A DNA stretch of 64,000 nt, from contig JAVHKY010000014.1 of assembly GCA_035079385.1 (NCBI GenBank), positions 1,116,001 through 1,180,000 of the forward strand, given 5' to 3'. The position numbers and the translations under genes are program-made. Below the pieces are notes generated by a model that did not search any database, was not told the origin of the DNA, and saw nothing but the letters and a program-made list of their open reading frames with translations. Origin of the DNA: Aspidiotus rigidus. Its lineage: Eukaryota; Arthropoda; Insecta; Hemiptera; Diaspididae. Shown in pieces: positions 12,646 to 24,345 of the stretch; positions within the stretch are counted from its first letter, which is position 1; every line of letters starts with the position of its first letter.

Positions 12646-14552
12646 TAATCAGATCAACTCTCGATTTGAACCATTGGTCGAAGAAGTGATAATTATACGC
12701 AAACAATAATGAAAGTTTCAAATGAATTTCTCAAGCATTCTTTCTATACTAATTATCGATTCGGCGTATTGGAATATTTCCTCGAATCCAAGTATTTGTG
12801 ACGTAAACACAATTACGACGCTTCAAGTTGTGCGGTCATTTCCATTGAAATGTTTTTATGTTACCGTCGACCCTTGACCGTATAACACAATATTTCCGGC
12901 GTATATTTACATTTTCTGTTCGTATAAATATCGTAATGGCCAAGAATTAGGTCAATAGTTTTTTAAAAATAGAATTGGGTGGTTTGTCTTGTCTTTTAGC
13001 TAATATTGTAGGTATACGGTCCTCACCGATGAAAATAATATGCTTCGAAAACTTCAAAAGGCGGAAATTAATAAACGGACTTGTTCGTGATAAATGTAAT
13101 GTGAATGTTGATTGCGAGTATATTTTGTGTTGATGAGATTTTCTCGAGAGTGTAGGCTAATTACGAAAGAGTATCAATTTGTCTGCGTATCTACCGATAA
13201 AACAGTTGATTATAATGTTGCGTCACATTGCAGTTTCCAATTGTATAACTATATGTGTAAATAGTAAGACTATCGAACTTGTTTTTGTTTTTTTCTTTAT
13301 TATGACGAACGCGAAAACAAACTTCACATTCGATAACGAGAATGTTCTGGAAAAAATAATTCTTCCGTCAGCGTAGAACCATTCTCGAATTCATCTACAA
13401 AAAGGCGAGCATGAATTCTTGAGCGGAAGAAAAATCCAGTGTGAATTGAGACAATTTAGTCTTCCCAAATCGTACAAATTTCATATGAAATATTATGAGA
13501 CTAGCCCGAGGTTGAGTGTTGTACTTCATAGTATAAGTTTTTTTTCCATTTGCTTCTTTGGATCGTAAGTCGAGCTGCCGAGAGAGGCTCTGCTGCACAA
13601 GACGTATCTCATCGAGCATCGAATATCAAGATCCCGTTCTTTGTACTGATCTGATGGATGGTCGGTATACAAATACAAGCCTCTAAAAACTTCCACCAAA
13701 TTCCTTCAAAAAATCCCTTCGCAAGAGCGAAAGAAAACGTAGGAAGCTCCAATTTTCGACTGATTTTCAAAATCACCTCCAGAAGTTGCTGGCAAAGTTC
13801 CTTGAGCTTGGACCTTCTCTCAGTCATGACTTACAGATGATCGTATAGTTGCACGTAGTTGTTTCCATTTATTCTAATACTTTGAGACGGTAGCACGGAT
13901 ATCCTTGTTGCTCACAGAAATCGCTTTGTCAAAAATAATCGAAACTTTCTCAGAAGTATGAGATAAATTGGTGGAAACGTCGGATTATGAGCTATCGATA
14001 AGTTCGGGTCAATGTTAGGACTATATCTCAATTTTATTTCACCTTATTCTTGACTATCGTCAATTGTTTTTAGTGTTCTTTCGAGGCATTAACTTTAATA
14101 TGCTTCCTCTCTTTTTTATTTTAAAACATACTCGTACGATCGTTATCTAGTGTGTTTTTAGAGAACCTCACGATAAAATAACGGCATATAAGAAGGTATA
14201 AACTTTCTTTTGAGCAATTTTAAAATACATAGGTTGCAGTCGTGTCGCCTCAAACTCTGACTACCCTTCTCAAACATTCACCCTTTGTGTCTCAGGTCTA
14301 CCTTTCCGTTGTCGATTTTGAAGGTGAATTTTTGTTGGGATTATTTTCTAATTCAGATCCCATCTATGTGCTTGAAGACCCAAGAAACAAGATCTCTACT
14401 CATACCATTCTTGTCAGGCCGGATTCAACTTAGAGTCAACAACTTCAAAGTTTTTGGTTGACCAGAAATAATTATTCCGTCGCGTCGATTTGGAAAGGGT
14501 GGACTTCAAATCACCCTCAAATTGATGTCTAAATCCTTTTGCTGAATCTGTG
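12646..14552. other. No gene recognised
   Basis: Short open frames only. Two neighbouring minus-strand frames (13827-13609 and 13619-13395) have protein-like composition (KLKELCQQLLEVILK, LVQQSLSRQLDL) but match nothing I know. They overlap in different frames. Confidence 0.35.
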
Positions 14553-15275
14553 TGATACTTATTCTTCATCGCCGAACAGAATTTTTCTATTACCCAACCA
14601 TTGGCCAAGAGATAGTAAGAGAAATTTCATGGACTTACTATGATCCACTTTTTTGTGAAATCTGCAGCCCAGATAGAATCTATAAATTTCTGATAATTCT
14701 ACAAGTTCTAAATTTTCTTAGCACGTTTGTGAGCTTCAATCTATTGATCAAAAGTAGTTGTTTTTGGTCCATCCTAGTCAATTTTGGTTGTTATTTGATC
14801 AGCCAGAATTGATAGAAATTTACCCCCTTTGATCAAAAACGACTAAAATTGACCCAAAAGGACTAATTTTGACCAATGGATTGAAGCTCAGTCATTTCTA
14901 GTCAATTTTGGTTGTTTTTGGAGGTCAAAATTGGTTGATTTTCATTAATTCTAGTCAATCAAAAAATGACCAAAATTGACTAGAATTGACCAAAAATGAC
15001 CAATTTTGACACAAAATGACCAAAAACAAACAATTTCAACCACCAAAAATTACTAAAAATGACTAATTTTTACCAATAGATTGAAGCTTACAAACTCTAT
15101 AAAGGTGTGATGAGAATATTTAGAACTTATAGAATTATCAGAAATTTATAGAATCCATCTGGGCCGCAGATTTCTCAAAAAAGTGGATCATAATGAGTTC
15201 ATAAATTTTCTTTTACTGTCTGTTAGCCAATGGTCGGTAATAGAAATATGCTGTCCAGTAATAAAGAATAAGTAT
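14553..15275. repeat. Large (~720-bp) imperfect palindrome, foldback-type element
   Basis: The left arm (from about 14553) and the reverse complement of the right arm (ending about 15275) align over some 330 bp. Paired landmarks are acttattctt, tttctattac, ccattggc, atgatccactttttt, aaatctgc-gcccagat, tctataaatttctgataatt and gcttcaatctattg. The central 250 bp are made of permuted (gac/gt)caaaattgact-type words, themselves self-complementary. No open frame of note. This fits a foldback or MITE-like non-autonomous DNA element, or a recent inverted duplication. The arms differ by roughly 10-15% by eye. Confidence 0.8.
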
Positions 15276-15462
15276 AAAATTATTACGTCTCCTTATCAAT
15301 ATCTTCTTTGAACAGAAATAAGAAAAGTTATTTAAAAATTTCTTTCGCATTACTAAAAAATCTAAACTTTGGTACCAGGTGTACCAAATGGGGGACATTA
15401 CTACTTATGTTGCAAATTTGTTTTTTGTTTCCAAATTATTCTTATTTTTTAAGTTCAAATTT

Positions 15463-15476
15463 AAAAAAAAAAAAAA

Positions 15477-15548
<72 letters not shown>
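15463..15548 (+). repeat. Poly(A) plus (GA)n microsatellite
   Basis: About 23 A residues followed by roughly 31 GA dinucleotides. Open frames reading RERERE across it are artefacts. Confidence 0.95.
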
Positions 15549-15549
<1 letters not shown>

Positions 15550-15689
15550 CCAAGTGAAATGCAATAAATTTGCCAAATAATGAGAAAGTTACATAGGCTG
15601 ATGAACTTTCAAAATGCTCTAGTCACACACTCGACCAATAATTGGGAACACCCTACCAAGAATTGGAAAATCACAACCATAAAATTGAA

Positions 15690-15870
15690 CAGCGGCGACC
15701 ACAAAACAAAACAGTGACAACAAAACGGCAACAACGACAACAAAACAGCAACAAACGGCAACGACAAAACAAAACAGACAACCTACTAGACAAAACACAA
15801 ACACAACAAAACGAAACAAGGAAACAAAACACTGAATAGGAACCAGGAACCCAAACACTGAATACAAAAC
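15690..15870. repeat. A/C-rich low-complexity tract
   Basis: Nearly T-free on the plus strand, composed of permuted caaaacaaaacag, gacaacaaaacgg and acactgaata words. The tail caaacactgaatac repeats at about 15827, 15854 and 15867. No coding function inferred. Confidence 0.75.
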
Positions 15871-16344
15871 GCTGAATACAAGCATGCATGCAAAGACACT
15901 AGAGTTGAGACTAGGCAGTTCAGAACTGCAGTTCAGAACTCACTCGACCGTGACGTCAGCATCTTAATTGACCTGAAGAAGAAGGAAAGGAAGACGAATG
16001 AAAAAAAAGATTGCACTTTGCGTCGTGGGCCGACCCTAAAAACCGCAAAAAACACACAAATAAGCGGATGAGCGTTTTTGGTTAAATAACTACTTTCAAA
16101 GAATAGAAGAAAGCGACTGAACCCAAGACAAACAAGAAACAGAACCATCCTTCGAGGTCATGACTGAACTAGGGAGTCATCAAAATGTAAATCATTCTCA
16201 TGGACTAATTCAATAATTCCTCATAAGGGATGTACCTGTTCAACACGGTGACTTCTTGATTATTTCAGTGTTGAATAATTTCAATTTCTTCGAGGGTCAT
16301 ACGTCCGAAGTATGAATTTTCCATGGTCAGTAATGGCTGACAAA

Positions 16345-16625
16345 CTCAACTTACCTTCCTCCCACGCCTCTTCAGGTTCAGCCACTCTGGTACTGCTAGC
16401 CAGTCATCCCTATATAAACTCCAGGGCAATTTTTACAAGTCCATTTATAGACGCCCCCTTTCTCAGACATAGGGATAGGATCTTTTAATTCGACAATTAA
16501 ATCCTTAGCGTTATTAGAATTACAGAAAGATGGTCGAAAACCAAAAGGACTGAGAACGTGAACCACCCTCTCAGAATTAGCCGCTTCCCCTATCACCGGA
16601 GGCATCGCCCTGTAAACTTTTCTGT
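16345..16625 (-). pseudogene. Penelope-like GIY-YIG endonuclease fragment
   Basis: A minus-strand open stretch (16605-16396) reads VIELKDPIPM-like linker sequence (VELKDPIPMSEKGG), then GVYKWTCKNCPGVYIGMTG. This is the N-terminal GIY-YIG nuclease signature of Penelope-like elements (GVY, paired Cys, YIG). It stops right after the YIG block. The RT and the rest of the nuclease are missing. It is more similar to the usual Penelope consensus than the copy at 11580-12645, so it is a separate insertion. Confidence 0.8.
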
Positions 16626-16639
16626 AAACCCATCGATCT

Positions 16640-18849
16640 TTCTATTGCAAGCTTCGCTAGAAGGCATCGAACAAAACTATAAATTTTCTTCCAACTTTCG
16701 TGGAGTCACCCTTTGAACTTTTACGAGTCCTTGAAAGTTGCTTTGGCGAGGAAGAGACGAGTGTCGTCACCTCAAATTATCGTAAAGCATCGTGTTTACC
16801 CTTTCTACCTCACGCTAATGGGTTGTACAAGATAATGTTTCGTCTCTACTTTATTTACCTCGATATAATATCGAAATTTCGGTTCTCGTTTTAAAGTATG
16901 GTAATAATTCAGGGTTAATAATACCGGCCATAAACATTGAGTCAGTCAGTCGATGACCGGGCGGTCGAACGTCGCCAGCCGAATGACAATTACCTGGTTC
17001 ACAAAACGTTTTACCGAAAAAAACAAAATAAAATTTCTTCAGTACGTTAAAACGTCTCGCGGGGTCCTCAATCTAATCGACGCTAATATATAACGGGCCA
17101 AGAGTATAAAAGAGATCGATTTCGTCCACTATTGTCCGCGATTCTCATATAGTGACGTTATTTAAACGCGGCGTGTACGCGTCGTTAGAGTGATTATTTT
17201 TAAATGCTGCTTGATTGGAATAACGTCCGCGTATTTTTCTATAAAATTATCGAACTTCAAAGAGTCGAGTTGCGGGGTCAAACGTTCAACGACTTGTCAG
17301 GCCGGCGCTCGGGTTACGCGCGCGATAATTTCGACCATGTCGCCTTATCGCTTATATCGTTAATTCTCTCGTTCGAAAAACACTAGACTAATTTTGAGGA
17401 CTGACGAAAGTACGCTCGGTTTCGGTCAGTGGTTCCCAGCTAGAGAGCGGCTTGCGACATCTTTATTCGGAATCGTGAAAAGGATTTTCTGGAACACGTA
17501 GTTCGTGATACTTCGAACGTACATACGTCATCAACAGCTTTCTGAAACAATGATACCGTAAAAAATGTACCGCTTAATTATGGCTCACGACCAACGCGCT
17601 AGCTGAGAATCATTGATGCAGGGTTTTCTCCGTATTGTGACTATATTATAGCTTAATAATCATCAATCTTTCTATAATTGCTCCTGATAGAGGTCATTCA
17701 AATTGAATAGGTAAGCCAGCTGCTCGCATTAAGCCGATTACTCATGATGAAAAACTATCTATACGTGTCCAGGTCTTGAGAGTCTTGCTTTGGCTCGTCT
17801 AGATTATACTACACCTGACTGCACTGGCACTGTTTGTGCATTCGAATAGAATGACGTCTGTATTCGACGAGCGCGTCACTAATAAGCTAGGAGTGGGTCC
17901 TGAGACACAGGGGTAAGAGGTGTAGTAGAATTTATGATAATACGAATCGATTGTGGATTGATAGTCAGTCGATCTCTATATTAACGAGATTATCAACGTG
18001 CGTGATAAAAATTTATACACACATATACAGTGTATGATAATGGAGTTTTCGGTCGTGTTCGAAACACTTGTATCGTGTGTGTAAGAATTAAGTTGATATT
18101 TTGTGTGCTATATTACACGTAACTAGACAGTAAGTGTCCTTATAGCGTAAGTACTTCAACGTGTACATACATATTGTAGTCTACTTGATAATCACGCAAA
18201 AAAAATTAGTAGCCTGTATCGTAATTTTTATAGCGACTCGAACAATATGTAGGTGCGGGGCATACGCACGAGCATGTGCTCCGCGCGTGATAACGAACAA
18301 TTAATGACGATTTAATTTTCATTCAATCTCGGTTTTCTACGCTTTTCTTTCTTCGAACGCGGCGTGGTGACTCGAGGTCACGGCTGTCAGCGGCGATACG
18401 ACGGTCCAAAGAAATTTTACGAGGGATGGGTTTTCAGATGAAGCGTGTCGATTTTTAGCGAATATCTTGGTAGAGGCGATGCCATGTACAGATGTGTCCC
18501 GCATTTGCTGAGCAAGAAAATCGGTGTACTAGGCTAGTAATTATCATCGCAGTTTCGATACGGAGGCACGTTCTTCTGATTCACAAAACCTTTTGCAGGG
18601 GTAGGGAAAGGTGATGTAGTCTTCAAGATCGACTGTTTCAACAGCTGGGTTCATCGAGAAAATGAGGGAACTTGAGAAAAGCTTCAGAACATGAAATTTT
18701 TTGTATTTGAGTCTCAACATCCATGTTCTTTGTGTGATCTTGTCTCTAGACAGGGAACTGAGCTCAGTTATTTTGAACAGTTCACTTCTTAAAAAATATC
18801 CTCGGTCATATCTCAAGAATCAATTGGATCAAACTTCTAAAACAGCTCT
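16640..18849. other. Mostly unique CpG-rich DNA, no gene recognised
   Basis: Less repetitive and richer in CpG than most of the window (for example 16930-17340). A TATA-box-like gagtataaaaga lies at 17101-17112, about 50 bp ahead of a CpG-rich stretch, but no coding exon follows that I can identify. If any part of the window is host regulatory or intronic DNA, this is a good candidate; that is inference. Confidence 0.35.
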
Positions 18850-18858
18850 ACTTTATTA

Positions 18859-18912
18859 GTTGCTTTTACAAGACTATTTTCGGGTGTTATCCCATCATCA
18901 GTTGTGTCGCAA
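18859..18912 (-). ncRNA. Hammerhead ribozyme, type I, Penelope-associated
   Basis: On the minus strand the order is GTTGC, gac spacer, ACAA, CTGATGA, a GGG/CCC stem with an ATAACA loop, GAAA, a short stem III, GTC cleavage triplet, TTGT, AAAA, GCAAC. ACAA pairs with TTGT and GTTGC with GCAAC, giving stem I with an internal loop. CTGATGA, GAAA and GTC are the conserved core. Hammerheads of this kind are known in Penelope-like elements. Flaws: position 10.1 is T (sister copy 2 has G there, giving a better stem II), and stem III is one or two pairs with an A-G mismatch. It may be weak or inactive. Confidence 0.65.
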
Positions 18913-19139
18913 CTGGAGAACAAGGCCGTAACCATGAGTTTTTATGTATAACACTGTGATCTTATTGGCTATAACAATGCTGTGTTGTAATTGGATCACT
19001 TCTTAGAAACTTATTCTTACAATAATATGACATCGTGTTCTTATTGGCTAAAACATACTGCTTAGTGATTGGTTCAATCTATTGACTGAAATACTGCGCT
19101 TCTATCGACTACCTGGTTTCCTGCCATCTTATTGGTTGT

Positions 19140-19400
19140 TCTGTTCTTATTCTCTCGTCCAACCACCAGACCGAATAATTTTTCGCTATCATATGTGATT
19201 ATATTGTTCAAGAAGCTGGCTTTCTTCCTCTTTGCTTTTGCAATTTCCATATTTTGTTCCCAAACTTTTCTTATTTTTGTGCGATTCTCTATATGTATTA
19301 TTTCAAATATTCCTTCACCATTGTGCTGTTCGTCATGCAGTGTTTTCCAAACAGAGACTTGCGATTTTATCTTTCCCTTCATGTTTTGTGCTCCTTTCCT
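19140..19400 (-). pseudogene. Penelope-like GIY-YIG C-terminal fragment (copy 1)
   Basis: A minus-strand stretch (19382-19140) reads VWKTLHDEQHNGEGIFEIIH, then NRTKIRKVWEQNMEIAKAKR and SFLNNI. This corresponds to the C-terminal half of the nuclease in copy 2 and to HNGAGIFEVIHVDNRTK in the inverted copy 3. It stays open for 102 codons, better preserved than copy 2. It lacks the GIY-YIG catalytic half and the RT, so it cannot act alone. Confidence 0.7.
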
Positions 19401-19439
19401 CTTATCCCCTCATCAATTGCGTCGCAACTGGAGAACAAG

Positions 19440-20671
19440 GCCTGAACCATGAGTTTTTATAGTATAACACTGCGATCTTGTTGGCTATAACAATGCTGCG
19501 TTGTGATTGGTTCACTTCTTAGTAACTTATTCTTACAATAATATGACATTGTGTTCTTATTGGCTATAACATACTGCTCAGTGATTGGTTCAATCTATTG
19601 TCTTAGATGCTGCGTTTCTATTGACTACCTGGATTCCTGACGTCTCATTGGTTGGTTCTGTTCTTCTTCTCTCGTCCAATCACGAGGCCGAATAATTTTT
19701 CGCTGTCAAATGTCATTACGTTGTTCAAGAGGCAGGCTTTCTCCCTCTTGGCTTTTGCAATCTCCATTTGTTCCCTGAGTTTTCTTCTCTTTGTGCGATT
19801 CTCTACATGTATGACTTCAAATATTCCCGCTCCATTGTGATGTGCTTTGTTAAGTGTTTCCCAAACAGTGACTTGCCATCTTCTTTCTCCCTCGACTTTT
19901 TGTGCTCCTATTTCCTGATCTAAAACTTTCTCCCAGTCTCACTGATGTAGATCCCCTCGCACTGTTCACAACTGAGCTTGTACATTCCGCTCAAGCTTTC
20001 CTTTTCCTTCTCTTCCGTCTGGTCATTGCTGATTCTCTTCACCATGGGTTGGTTATTATGGATACCCACATTTACATTGTAGCCATTTAACGCCTTCCAG
20101 AGTACTTTCTCAGTACGCCATCATGGGTTCCCTTCTTTGTTTCCATTTTCCCGAATACTCCATCGTTCACACCTCTGGCTTCTGCGATCTATTTTACCAT
20201 CTCGATCTCTTTCCTCTTCTCTTTGTTGTTCTCAAGGACAGAAATTGCTCGATGGCAGTAGTTCTGCATTGCCGCTGACTTGTGTCTGGGGATGTGGCAG
20301 GAGTCATTTGGGATGATGGTGTCTGTATGCGTTGGCTTCCTGTAGATTTTGTATTCTATCCTGTTGTTCTCTAGTGTGAGTGTAAGGCCAAATATTCGAT
20401 GGTCTTATTACCTTTTTCCACTGTGAATTTAATGCTCCCATTCATCGCATTCATTTCCGAAAGGAATACCTAGGTCCACCTGTCTATCCTGACCACACAA
20501 TTAGGATATCATCTACTTATCTGGCCCAGTGTTTGATCGAGTTTCTGCACTTGCTGCCCTTCAATATCTTGTTTTCCATATCATTCATGAATACCTCGCC
20601 AGTATTGGTGAGAGCTGTGATCCCATGCAAGTCCTTTTTCCTGACTGTAGAACCTGTTATTGAAGCGGCAA
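19440..20671 (-). pseudogene. Penelope-like RT (C-terminal half) and GIY-YIG nuclease, copy 2
   Basis: Minus strand from about 20655: FYSQEKGLA, then (frame change) MGSPLSPIL-type sequence. An RT active site VDDILIVW follows near 20520, where the expected Tyr before VDD is a stop codon. After it come a stretch with TVEKGNKTIEYL and YRKPTHTDT (about 20430-20300), then SGMYKLSCEQCEGIYISETGRKF (about 20000-19925), the GIY-YIG signature with the first Gly-Ile-Tyr as GMY and the second as YIS. The C-terminus runs to about 19640. Several stops and shifts make it a dead copy. The N-terminal RT is cut off where the inverted copy begins. Confidence 0.8.
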
Positions 20672-20905
20672 ACAAGTCATTGTTTGGTAAACACTATAAC
20701 AAAGCACATCACAATGGAGCGGGAATATTTGAAGTCATACATGTAGATAATCGCACAAAGGGAAGAAAACTCAGGGAACAAATGGAAAATGCAAAAGCAG
20801 AGAGGAAGAAAGTCTGCCTTTTGAACAATGTAATCAAGTTTGATGGCGAAAAATTATTTGACCTGGTGATTGGACAAGAGAAGAAGAACAGAACCAACCA
20901 ATGAG
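20672..20905 (+). pseudogene. Penelope-like GIY-YIG C-terminal fragment (inverted copy 3)
   Basis: Plus-strand reading KHYNKAHHNGAGIFEVIH, then NRTKGRKLREQMENAKAERK and LLNNVIKFD. It is the same protein segment as copies 1 and 2 in the opposite direction. The 3' untranslated part and half of the ribozyme follow to 21140. The open frame beginning at 20533 runs in antisense to copy 2 before entering this piece, so only the second half is meaningful. Confidence 0.7.
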
Positions 20906-21140
20906 ACGGCAGGAATCCAGGTAGCCAATAGAAACGCAGCATTTAAGACAATAATTGAACCAATTACTAAGCAGTATGTTCTAGCCCATAAGAACACAAT
21001 ATCATATTATTGTAAGAATAAGTTTCTAAGAAGTGAACCAATCGCAACACAGCATTGTTATAGGCAATAAGATCACAGTGTTATACTATAAAAACTGGGA
21101 TAACACCCGAAAGTACTCTTGTAAAAGCAACTAATGAAGT

Positions 21141-22105
21141 AGATTTGTACATGTGAAAAATCCTTTTTCAAAATTAGTGCTCTACTTACACCTCACTCAC
21201 TGATTACTCATTATGAGTTCCGATTCTAAAAGAGCTTTCTTGAAAAGTGATTTTTGTCCGTTTTTCGTTCATATTTCGATGAATACAAACATTGCGACTT
21301 GGTAGATCCTTCGCCAGTATTCTCGAATTACTGTTACGCTCAGTGAGCCCTTCCACCTATGACTTCATAAAATTTTCAAGTATCAATGCAAGAGACCTCG
21401 GAAGGATTTTAGCGGGTAACGATCTGTAGACTTTTGAAAATCTGCAATGTTTACATCTTAGAGTACGATCCATATTTAATTAGAATTTCATTGTTACATT
21501 TCCGTGTCAATCAAACTTAAATGTTTACATCTCTGATGCTGTTTGCATTTCGACATATCCAAATTTCCAGTCGACGTTAATCAGGGCGGTGCTAAGTTTA
21601 ATATGCTGACAATAATTATGAACTGAGCTGAAATTTAGGTACTTGGTACAGGAATTTCAAGCCAATTCAGTGACTTAGCTAAAGAACCCATCATCGGAAC
21701 TCATATTGAGTGTGATGAAGTGTGGTGGGAGCACTGGAAATTGAAACGATCTCAATTGTACAATTCTACCTTATAGGGCTTCTAGTTTTACAGAACGCCC
21801 CCTTGCCGCTGGCTGCTAACTTACGTTCATCGTCCATTTTCTCAAAAATTATGGCTTCGAATGAAAAATTGAATGGAAGATAATTTGACTTACTCGTTAT
21901 TTTCTTTCAAATGGACCTAATTTTGAGCCAAAATATGATATTGAGTTCATCTGACAGAAAAATTTCTACTAAAAATTACAAGGGCTTCAAATTATCTTCT
22001 CTTCAATTTTATAATAAAATCCATAAACTCTGAGAAAAAACGGGTGGGAGCCAACATGTCTTCTCCAGAGACAAATAATGTAGCATTTTATATTAATTAT
22101 ACTGA
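21141..22105. other. No gene recognised
   Basis: AT-rich unassigned sequence with no motif or repeat I can name. Confidence 0.4.
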
Positions 22106-22500
22106 TTCATGATGACGTCATAGTAACGTACCCCTCCACCAGTATTTCTTAGCCTAGTCTAAACCCAGTATTCTGTAAGTTAGGTTAAGTAGCTTACAGG
22201 CTCACTCGCTTGTACAAGGGAGTACCAGTAAAGGTTTAGTATTTTCGTAGACCTAGTATACTCAAGTAGGGAAGTCGAAATTTCTTCTAGAGAAGGTCAC
22301 TGATGACGTCTTCAAGCGTGACAAAAGCTCGTTCGTCCCCCTTCTTGATCTAGTATAAGTCTAGTATACAATATTTTAGGCTAACTAACATTCGGGGCTC
22401 CCTCGCTTCGCTCGTTGGCCCTCTTCTCAGTCTAGAAGGTCGGAATTTTTTTTCTTAGTCCCTAAAGTAAGTCAAGGTCACTGATGAAGTCATTCAGCAT
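22106..22500. repeat. TGACGTCA / gcctagta-rich dispersed repeat
   Basis: Contains tgatgacgtcatag at 22110 and two related gatgacgtc/gatgaagtc sites (about 22302 and 22490). It also has several cctagtata and gtctagtata words. The composition matches 6560-6800 and 52640-53030. No coding function. Confidence 0.5.
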
Positions 22501-22638
22501 AACAAAAACTGTCGCCGGAGTAACCCTTTTCAAAACTTTAGGAAAAGCGTCAAAAAACCGTGAAAGTTTTTCGTGGCTGTTTTTTCAAGAGTGGTCCCAA
22601 TCTTAAAAGCATTATAAAATGCTAAAATTGACTTTCAA

Positions 22639-22777
22639 TGATATAAAAAGAAAAACACTTGTCGCCACTTCTCCCGAAGATGAAGTGCCTTAACTTCGAA
22701 ACGTCGGTCACCTCATTTGATAAATGAAAAAGTTTTTGACGGAAGTGGCGATAAGTGTTTTCCTTTTTATGTCAATC
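22639..22777. repeat. Short hairpin element with a hammerhead-like core
   Basis: The arms at 22643-22674 and 22741-22770 are inverted repeats (aaaacacttgtcgccacttc against ggaagtggcgataagtgttt). The loop holds GATGAAGT, an ACTTC return strand, then GAAACGTCGGTC. That resembles a hammerhead core with stem II and the GUC triplet, but the obligatory CTGA before GATGA is GAAG-like, so cleavage is not expected. It is the same layout as the elements at 34934-35109 and 50562-51000. Confidence 0.65.
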
Positions 22778-23929
22778 ACAGTCTGGATAAGAATTCGCAG
22801 TACGCATGTTTAGTTACCGCGGTTTGTTGCGTCGCGTAACGTATCTTATCGAGCTACCAAATTCTAGCACGCGAGAAGGTACACTTGCCCGTCACAATGA
22901 AACGCGGGAACTAAACATGAGTATTGCACAATAATGAATGAGGCAATAAAGAAAAATGGCAAATGGTGTCGTCGAAAATATTGTCAGAAATAGCTTTGAT
23001 AATTCGTGTTTTATTCCAAAAAAAAGTCTGAAGGACCTTTTTTTAGGAGGGGGGGTTGGGGGAAATTTCCTAATTTCCCCCCCGTGGATCCCGCCTGTAG
23101 GTTGAAAATAAAATAAAAGAAAAGAAGGTGGATAGAAATTACATGATTGGGACCTCATCCCATGAAGGCGTGGACCGTCTTAATATTGGGTCACGCAAAG
23201 AAAGTTTTTGATGAATTCCTAAAGTAAATCGGTAATTTAGAACAGTCGAATGGTTTGAAACTAATGAATAGAAATGAAGTTTTGAGGAAAATTTCACGAT
23301 GAACATCTTGTCCTAAATGGAATTACCGGTAGATGAATTTAATGATTTGTTTTGGCTCGCGAACTTTTCTTTCTGTTCATTATCGATTAAGATATAGTCA
23401 AGCATGGAAAGGCTTGATGAATTTCTTGTAATTTTGTGATGCAAATCTCTGAGAGACGTTCTTCTAGCTGTAGGGTAGGTGATTTGATCATGGCGTTAAA
23501 TAGCTGGGAAGTTATTTCGTGAGTTTTCTCTGGTAACTTTCGAACGCTCATTGTGTAACGCTTGAGCCTTTCGGTCGACTTAGATCGATCTGTCAAATCC
23601 CGACGCTTAGCCGAATGAATGCCCGATCTCAAAGACTATTGATGGATGTTAATGAGGCGTGTAACACATATGGATGAGTTAGCTATGAACATCGAAAAAC
23701 GGAATGGATGATTATGAGCATAAAAAGAGCTCGAACTACACGATAAACCTACTGGATGAGTCCAACTGGGTGAGGATCTTGGCTACTAGATCAGTGAGGA
23801 CGCGGACCTAGATGAGGACTGACTTCAAATCGACTAGCTCGATATCAATGTCGTCGTCCAGAAATTTATTTTAAGTAAAAATTAAGGACTTTGACATCAA
23901 TTTGAAGACGATTCGAAGAAGACCAGCGT
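22778..23929. other. No gene recognised
   Basis: Includes a G-run near 23048 and a C-run near 23078 that face each other around tcccccccgtggatcc. This could be part of a small hAT-type element (cccgcctgtagg resembles an end). No exon recognised. Confidence 0.35.
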
Positions 23930-24345
23930 ACTTTCTGCAACCAAAGTGAAAGGCGCCTCAATATGACGTTACCTCTGAGAGTGTTGAACTGCTATGTCTG
24001 GTCTTTTATATGGACCTGCAACTTGGACCCTGAGAACCGCTACTGTCTGGACAGAAAAAGTATGGAATCTAAATGTTATAGAACGCATAGGGAAAGAACG
24101 AGAGCTCATGGCAACGGTCAAAAGGGGGAAGTTCGATAATCCAGGAAATGTACAAACGTACTTCGGGGTTTGAACTGCTGCAGACTGTCATGTATGGATG
24201 GATCAAAGGTAGAAAATCCATGTCACGGCTAGCTAACTTGCGGTCGTGGAAAAATTCAATCCCAGAGGAACTGTTTCACTCAGTCAGAGACCGCGATAAG
24301 TGGAGAAATATTGTACCCGACGCTGTGGCAAAAGGATAAAGTCGA
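23930..24345 (+). pseudogene. Decayed LINE ORF2 C-terminus
   Basis: On the plus strand, LPLRVLNCYVWSF (about 23966-24005) is followed by ERIGKERELMATVKR (about 24075-24125). Then an open stretch has GFELLQTVMYGWIKGRK, SRLANLRSWKN and ELFHSVRDRDKW (24160-24290). These are the ordered C-terminal blocks of the RT-endonuclease class of arthropod LINEs that lack RNase H (IGKERELL, KIEGKRG, WLRNLRDW, LFR-A-DR). Frame changes and stops upstream show a 5'-truncated dead copy. It is a different LINE type from those at 9485 and 10765. Confidence 0.75.

Larger units (their letters stand above)
18850..21140. mobile_element. Penelope-like composite: direct copy, main copy, inverted copy
   Basis: Three copies of one 3' region lie together. 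Copy 1 (18850-19400) and copy 2 (19400 to about 20671) are direct repeats on the minus strand; both carry the gtcgcaactggagaacaaggc stretch and the ttattcttacaataatatgacat stretch. Copy 3 (about 20672-21140) is inverted. Only copy 2 extends into RT sequence. Tandem and inverted truncated copies at one locus are typical of Penelope-like elements. A hammerhead ribozyme core sits at the 3' end of copy 1 and half a core at the end of copy 3. All coding parts are broken by stops or frame changes. Confidence 0.85.

Noticed and set aside
13395..13827. Two adjacent minus-strand protein-like frames
   Set aside because: They overlap in different frames, lack splice signals between them and match no family I know; too weak to call a gene.
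15308..15889. RERERE-, KKKK- and Gln/Asn-rich open frames
   Set aside because: They translate the A-run, the (GA)n repeat and the A/C-rich tract; no protein-like sequence flanks them.
17101..17112. Core promoter around gagtataaaaga
   Set aside because: A TATA-like word alone, without a convincing initiator or downstream coding exon, is not enough for a separate call.
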